Assembly (NCBI RefSeq): GCF_000007825.1
Contig: NC_004722.1
Location: 2,148,501 to 2,212,500 of the forward strand
Reading direction: 5' to 3'
Length of the DNA stretch: 64,000 nt
Source: Bacillus cereus ATCC 14579
Lineage (GTDB): Bacteria > Bacillota > Bacilli > Bacillales > Bacillaceae_G
A program made the translations under genes and the position numbers. This document shows, in pieces, positions 62,246 to 64,000 of this stretch. A model generated the notes under the pieces. The model saw only the letters and a program-made list of their open reading frames with translations. It made no database searches and was not told where the DNA came from. The number at the start of each line of letters is the position of its first letter. Positions within the stretch are counted from its first letter, which is position 1.

Positions 62246-62782
62246 ATGTCTTGTTATTACTACTGTAAGTATTGTAAGGAGTATAAAAATAAGCATCATG
62301 ATTGTTGTAAGAACACTAGTAAGTGTCATGATAACAAGGACAATCTTGTTAGAGCATCGGCATTTAGAGCTAGAAATACTGTGAATCAAAATGTTCCTGC
62401 TAATACTTTTGTGAAAGTGTTATTTCAAAATGAACAATTTGATTTAGCGAATGAGTATAATCCAGCAACATCTATTTTTATGCCGAAGACTAAAGGTGTA
62501 TATTCTATTATTGGAACGATTGGTTTCTTTCCAAACGATCCAACTTTAAATTATAGAGCGCGTGTAGAAATTCGTGTGAATGGAAACGCAGCGATAGCTA
62601 TAGATAATGACTTTTTTGGTCCAATAAGTTTTGGAAATGTCGTAAGTGTTTCGACGATTGTTCAATTGAATGCAGGGGATGAAGTTGAGATTTATGCACA
62701 AAGTAGTATAGATGGAGTTTTAAGTCCTTTAGAAGATGGTGCACATTTTGAAGCAGCAAGATTTCCTTCTCCAATTAAATAA
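62246..62782 (+). CDS. C1q/TNF-like spore-surface-type protein, copy 1
   Basis: The protein has 178 residues. A Cys/His/Lys-rich N-terminal tail (YYYCKYCKEYKNKHHDCCK) is followed by a jelly-roll domain (about 40-178) with AFRARNTVNQNVPANTFVKV, GVYSIIGTIGF, EIRVNGNAAIAID and VQLNAGDEVEIYAQSS, the strand pattern of C1q/TNF domains known from exosporium proteins such as BclA. No signal peptide, which fits mother-cell assembly. It is a tandem duplicate of the next gene. Confidence 0.75.
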   Translation: MSCYYYCKYCKEYKNKHHDCCKNTSKCHDNKDNLVRASAFRARNTVNQNVPANTFVKVLFQNEQFDLANEYNPATSIFMPKTKGVYSIIGTIGFFPNDPTLNYRARVEIRVNGNAAIAIDNDFFGPISFGNVVSVSTIVQLNAGDEVEIYAQSSIDGVLSPLEDGAHFEAARFPSPIK

Positions 62783-62818
62783 AGTCATTAAACAATGAGT
62801 TTGCAGAAGCTTAAAGGT

Positions 62819-62851
62819 AAACCCTCACCGAAATGGTGAGGGTTTTTTAAT
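62819..62851 (+). terminator. Intrinsic terminator
   Basis: AACCCTCACC / GGTGAGGGTT stem, T6 tail. Confidence 0.85.
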
Positions 62852-62879
62852 CTATTAAAAATAGTAACAGGTCGTCCAA

Positions 62880-62907
62880 GCTATTCTAATCTATATAGCA
62901 TACTATG
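62880..62907 (+). promoter_or_regulatory. Weaker sigma-K-like promoter of the second C1q-like gene
   Basis: CATACTATG (62899-62907) misses CATANNNTA at one base. The region aligns with the promoter of copy 1, including a shared GTCCAA 24 bases upstream, so the promoter was duplicated with the gene. Confidence 0.4.
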
Positions 62908-62935
62908 TAAAAATAAGTGTAAAGGGGGACTCACT

Positions 62936-63511
62936 ATGTCTTATTATTACTGTAAGTATTGTAAAGATTACAAAAAGGAAAGTCATGATTGTTATAGGAA
63001 AAGTAGTAAATGTGATAGGAAGTATGTAAAGGTGAAGTGTTGTGATGATAAGAAAGAGGAGCTTGTAAGGGCATCGGCATTTAGAGCTGTGAATACAGTT
63101 AATCAACCTGTTCTAGCAAATACTCCTGTTAAAGTATTATTTCAAAATGAACAATTTGATCTAGCGAATGAATATAATCCAGTAACGTCGATTTTTACTC
63201 CGAAAACTAGAGGGGTATATAGTGTATTAGGAAATATAACATTTTCTCCAAATGATTTTAATGTAAATTACAGAGCTAGAGTAGAAATTCGTGTAAATGG
63301 CAATCCGGCAATAGCGATAGATAATGATTTCTTTGGAACAGGAGTATTTTTTAATAATGATGTTTCCGTAACTACTATTCTTCAATTAGAAGCAGGAGAT
63401 TTAGTTGAAGTTTTTGCAGAAAGTAGTATTGCTGGCGTAATTGTACAAAATGTTAATGGTGTAAATACGGTTCACTTTGAAGCGGCAAGATTTCCTTCTC
63501 CAACTAAATAA
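62936..63511 (+). CDS. C1q/TNF-like spore-surface-type protein, copy 2
   Basis: The protein has 191 residues. It has the same design as copy 1: tail YYYCKYCKDYKKESHDCYRK extended by a basic CDRKYVKVKCCDDKK insert, then the jelly-roll domain with AFRAVNTVNQPVLANTPVKV, NEQFDLANEYNPVTSIFTPK and EIRVNGNPAIAIDNDFFG. Both copies end HFEAARFPSP-K. The conserved core and divergent tails suggest an old tandem duplication. AAAGGGGG precedes the ATG. Confidence 0.75.
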   Translation: MSYYYCKYCKDYKKESHDCYRKSSKCDRKYVKVKCCDDKKEELVRASAFRAVNTVNQPVLANTPVKVLFQNEQFDLANEYNPVTSIFTPKTRGVYSVLGNITFSPNDFNVNYRARVEIRVNGNPAIAIDNDFFGTGVFFNNDVSVTTILQLEAGDLVEVFAESSIAGVIVQNVNGVNTVHFEAARFPSPTK

Positions 63512-63545
63512 AACTGATTATTAAATGTTTTTTAGTAGGTTTAGT

Positions 63546-63576
63546 TAATCCCCTTACCAAATGGTGGGGGATTATT
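63546..63576 (+). terminator. Intrinsic terminator
   Basis: AATCCCC.TACC / GGTGGGGGATT stem with AAAT loop and T-rich tail. Confidence 0.65.
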
Positions 63577-63814
63577 ATTGTTTTTCTAAAATATATAAGT
63601 AAATAGGTAAAGCGTAGTTTAATTTGTAGGGGCTTCAACCTTCTTCAGATAATAAACAGAATAATAAGTAACATGCTTGTAAAAACGCATTGTTAGTAAG
63701 TTTACTAGTTTTCTTATAGAACAAGAAAGACGGAATACATAAAAGATCGTATCATTATGTTTTTTCTTTACCATATAGAAATTATATATTGAACATAGAT
63801 TTGTGTAGGGAATG
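63577..63814. other. Intergenic stretch without a supported gene
   Basis: The only notable frame is minus-strand 63774-63619 (51 codons, MVKKKHNDTIFYVFRL...), which has no ribosome site and no recognisable family. I do not call it. Confidence 0.4.
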
Positions 63815-63907
63815 CTAATACACTGAAAAGAATAGCATAAAGGCGATTACACTATATAAAAACAAAATCAATCCTAAGATGAGTAGTATTGGATGCAACT
63901 TGAACAT
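63815..63907 (-). CDS. 30-residue single-helix membrane peptide
   Basis: On the minus strand a full-consensus ribosome site AAGGAGGTC lies 5 bases before ATG 63907. The product begins MFKLHPILLILGLILFLYS and ends FFSVY: a short basic start and one membrane helix. Such peptides (toxin-like or regulatory membrane peptides) are easily missed. The function is unknown and no antitoxin was seen. Confidence 0.6.
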   Translation of the reverse strand: MFKLHPILLILGLILFLYSVIAFMLFFSVY

Positions 63908-64000
63908 ATTTGACCTCCTTGAGTATATAAAGAATTTTAATATATTGTTGGTCAATTTAGAAGGGGGACGGTTACATAAAAAAAGAGCATACATAAAAAG

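Noticed and set aside
63619..63774. Minus-strand 51-codon frame
   Set aside because: No ribosome site and no recognisable family; such lengths occur by chance in AT-rich DNA.
1..64000. CRISPR arrays, tRNA or rRNA genes, complete insertion sequences, integrase-flanked islands
   Set aside because: No regularly spaced repeats, transposase or integrase frames, or recognisable stable RNA sequences were seen on either strand.
63950..64000. Start of a further gene at the right edge
   Set aside because: AGGGGGAC is followed by ATAAAAAAAAGAGC-like sequence with ATA where a start codon is expected; too little is visible to decide.

Overview
The window looks like a chromosomal segment of a Bacillus cereus group bacterium. 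The DNA is AT-rich with strong AGGAGG-type ribosome binding sites. RacA, AsnB, Spo0M, PncA, YodN, YozD, YokU and YueI homologues are recognisable. Near the right end there is a bcr-type repeat of the kind known from this group. Sigma-K-like promoters stand before a CwlC-type lytic amidase and spore-surface-like genes. No rRNA, tRNA, CRISPR array, prophage or complete insertion sequence was seen.

Layout. 0-8 kb: end of a SCO1-type protein, a spore-type alpha-crystallin protein (minus strand), asparagine synthetase, a mother-cell-type amidase, a Fur-controlled siderophore-binding lipoprotein, a D-amino-acid aminotransferase and a nitroreductase. 8-16.9 kb: lipoprotein, nicotinamidase, a CtsR-controlled small heat-shock protein, an MscS channel, a YhcYZ/AirSR-like two-component system with a cysteine-rich GAF domain, an RpiR regulator, a PhzF protein and a Rex-controlled alcohol dehydrogenase. 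17-24 kb: an orphan Opp-type permease pair (minus) and a gluconate operon gntK-gntP-gntZ without an adjacent gntR. 24-33.5 kb: two glycosyltransferases (one CgeB-like), a flavin reductase, an MFS pump, a YdcF protein, an ATPase plus permease/binding-protein fusion (OpuF/EgtU type) and an amino-acid antiporter. 33.9-37.5 kb: a McrBC-like pair (AAA+ ATPase and DUF2357/PD-(D/E)XK nuclease) whose ATPase gene appears split by a -1 frameshift in an A6 run. 37.8-45 kb: an acyltransferase, racA, a CNNM/CBS transporter, an aldehyde dehydrogenase, yueI, a BA2291-like sporulation kinase and a DUF4397 protein. 45.9-54.2 kb: the lysine / N6-acetyl-beta-lysine cluster yodT-yodS-yodR-yodQ-ablB, a sigma-54 activator, then ablA-yokU behind a well-formed -24/-12 promoter. 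54.2-60.8 kb: yozE-like, yodN, a small membrane protein, yozD, a coupled operon (RS/SY-rich basic peptide, Hanks-type kinase, Spo0M), PAP2 phosphatase, CDF transporter, thioredoxin, acetyltransferase. 60.8-64 kb: a truncated 2TM gene, a bcr-like repeat, four small spore-surface-like genes (two tandem C1q/TNF-like), and a 30-residue membrane peptide.

How it fits together. Much of the window serves sporulation or stress, and regulatory sites can be read for several regulons: sigma-K (four or five), Fur, CtsR, Rex and sigma-54. The items most worth a second look are the frameshifted McrBC-like defence pair, the kinase/RS-peptide/Spo0M operon, the sigma-54 switch placed inside the lysine cluster, and several small genes and gene remnants in intergenic DNA. 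All identifications come from reading the sequence and remembered family features; no database search was run.
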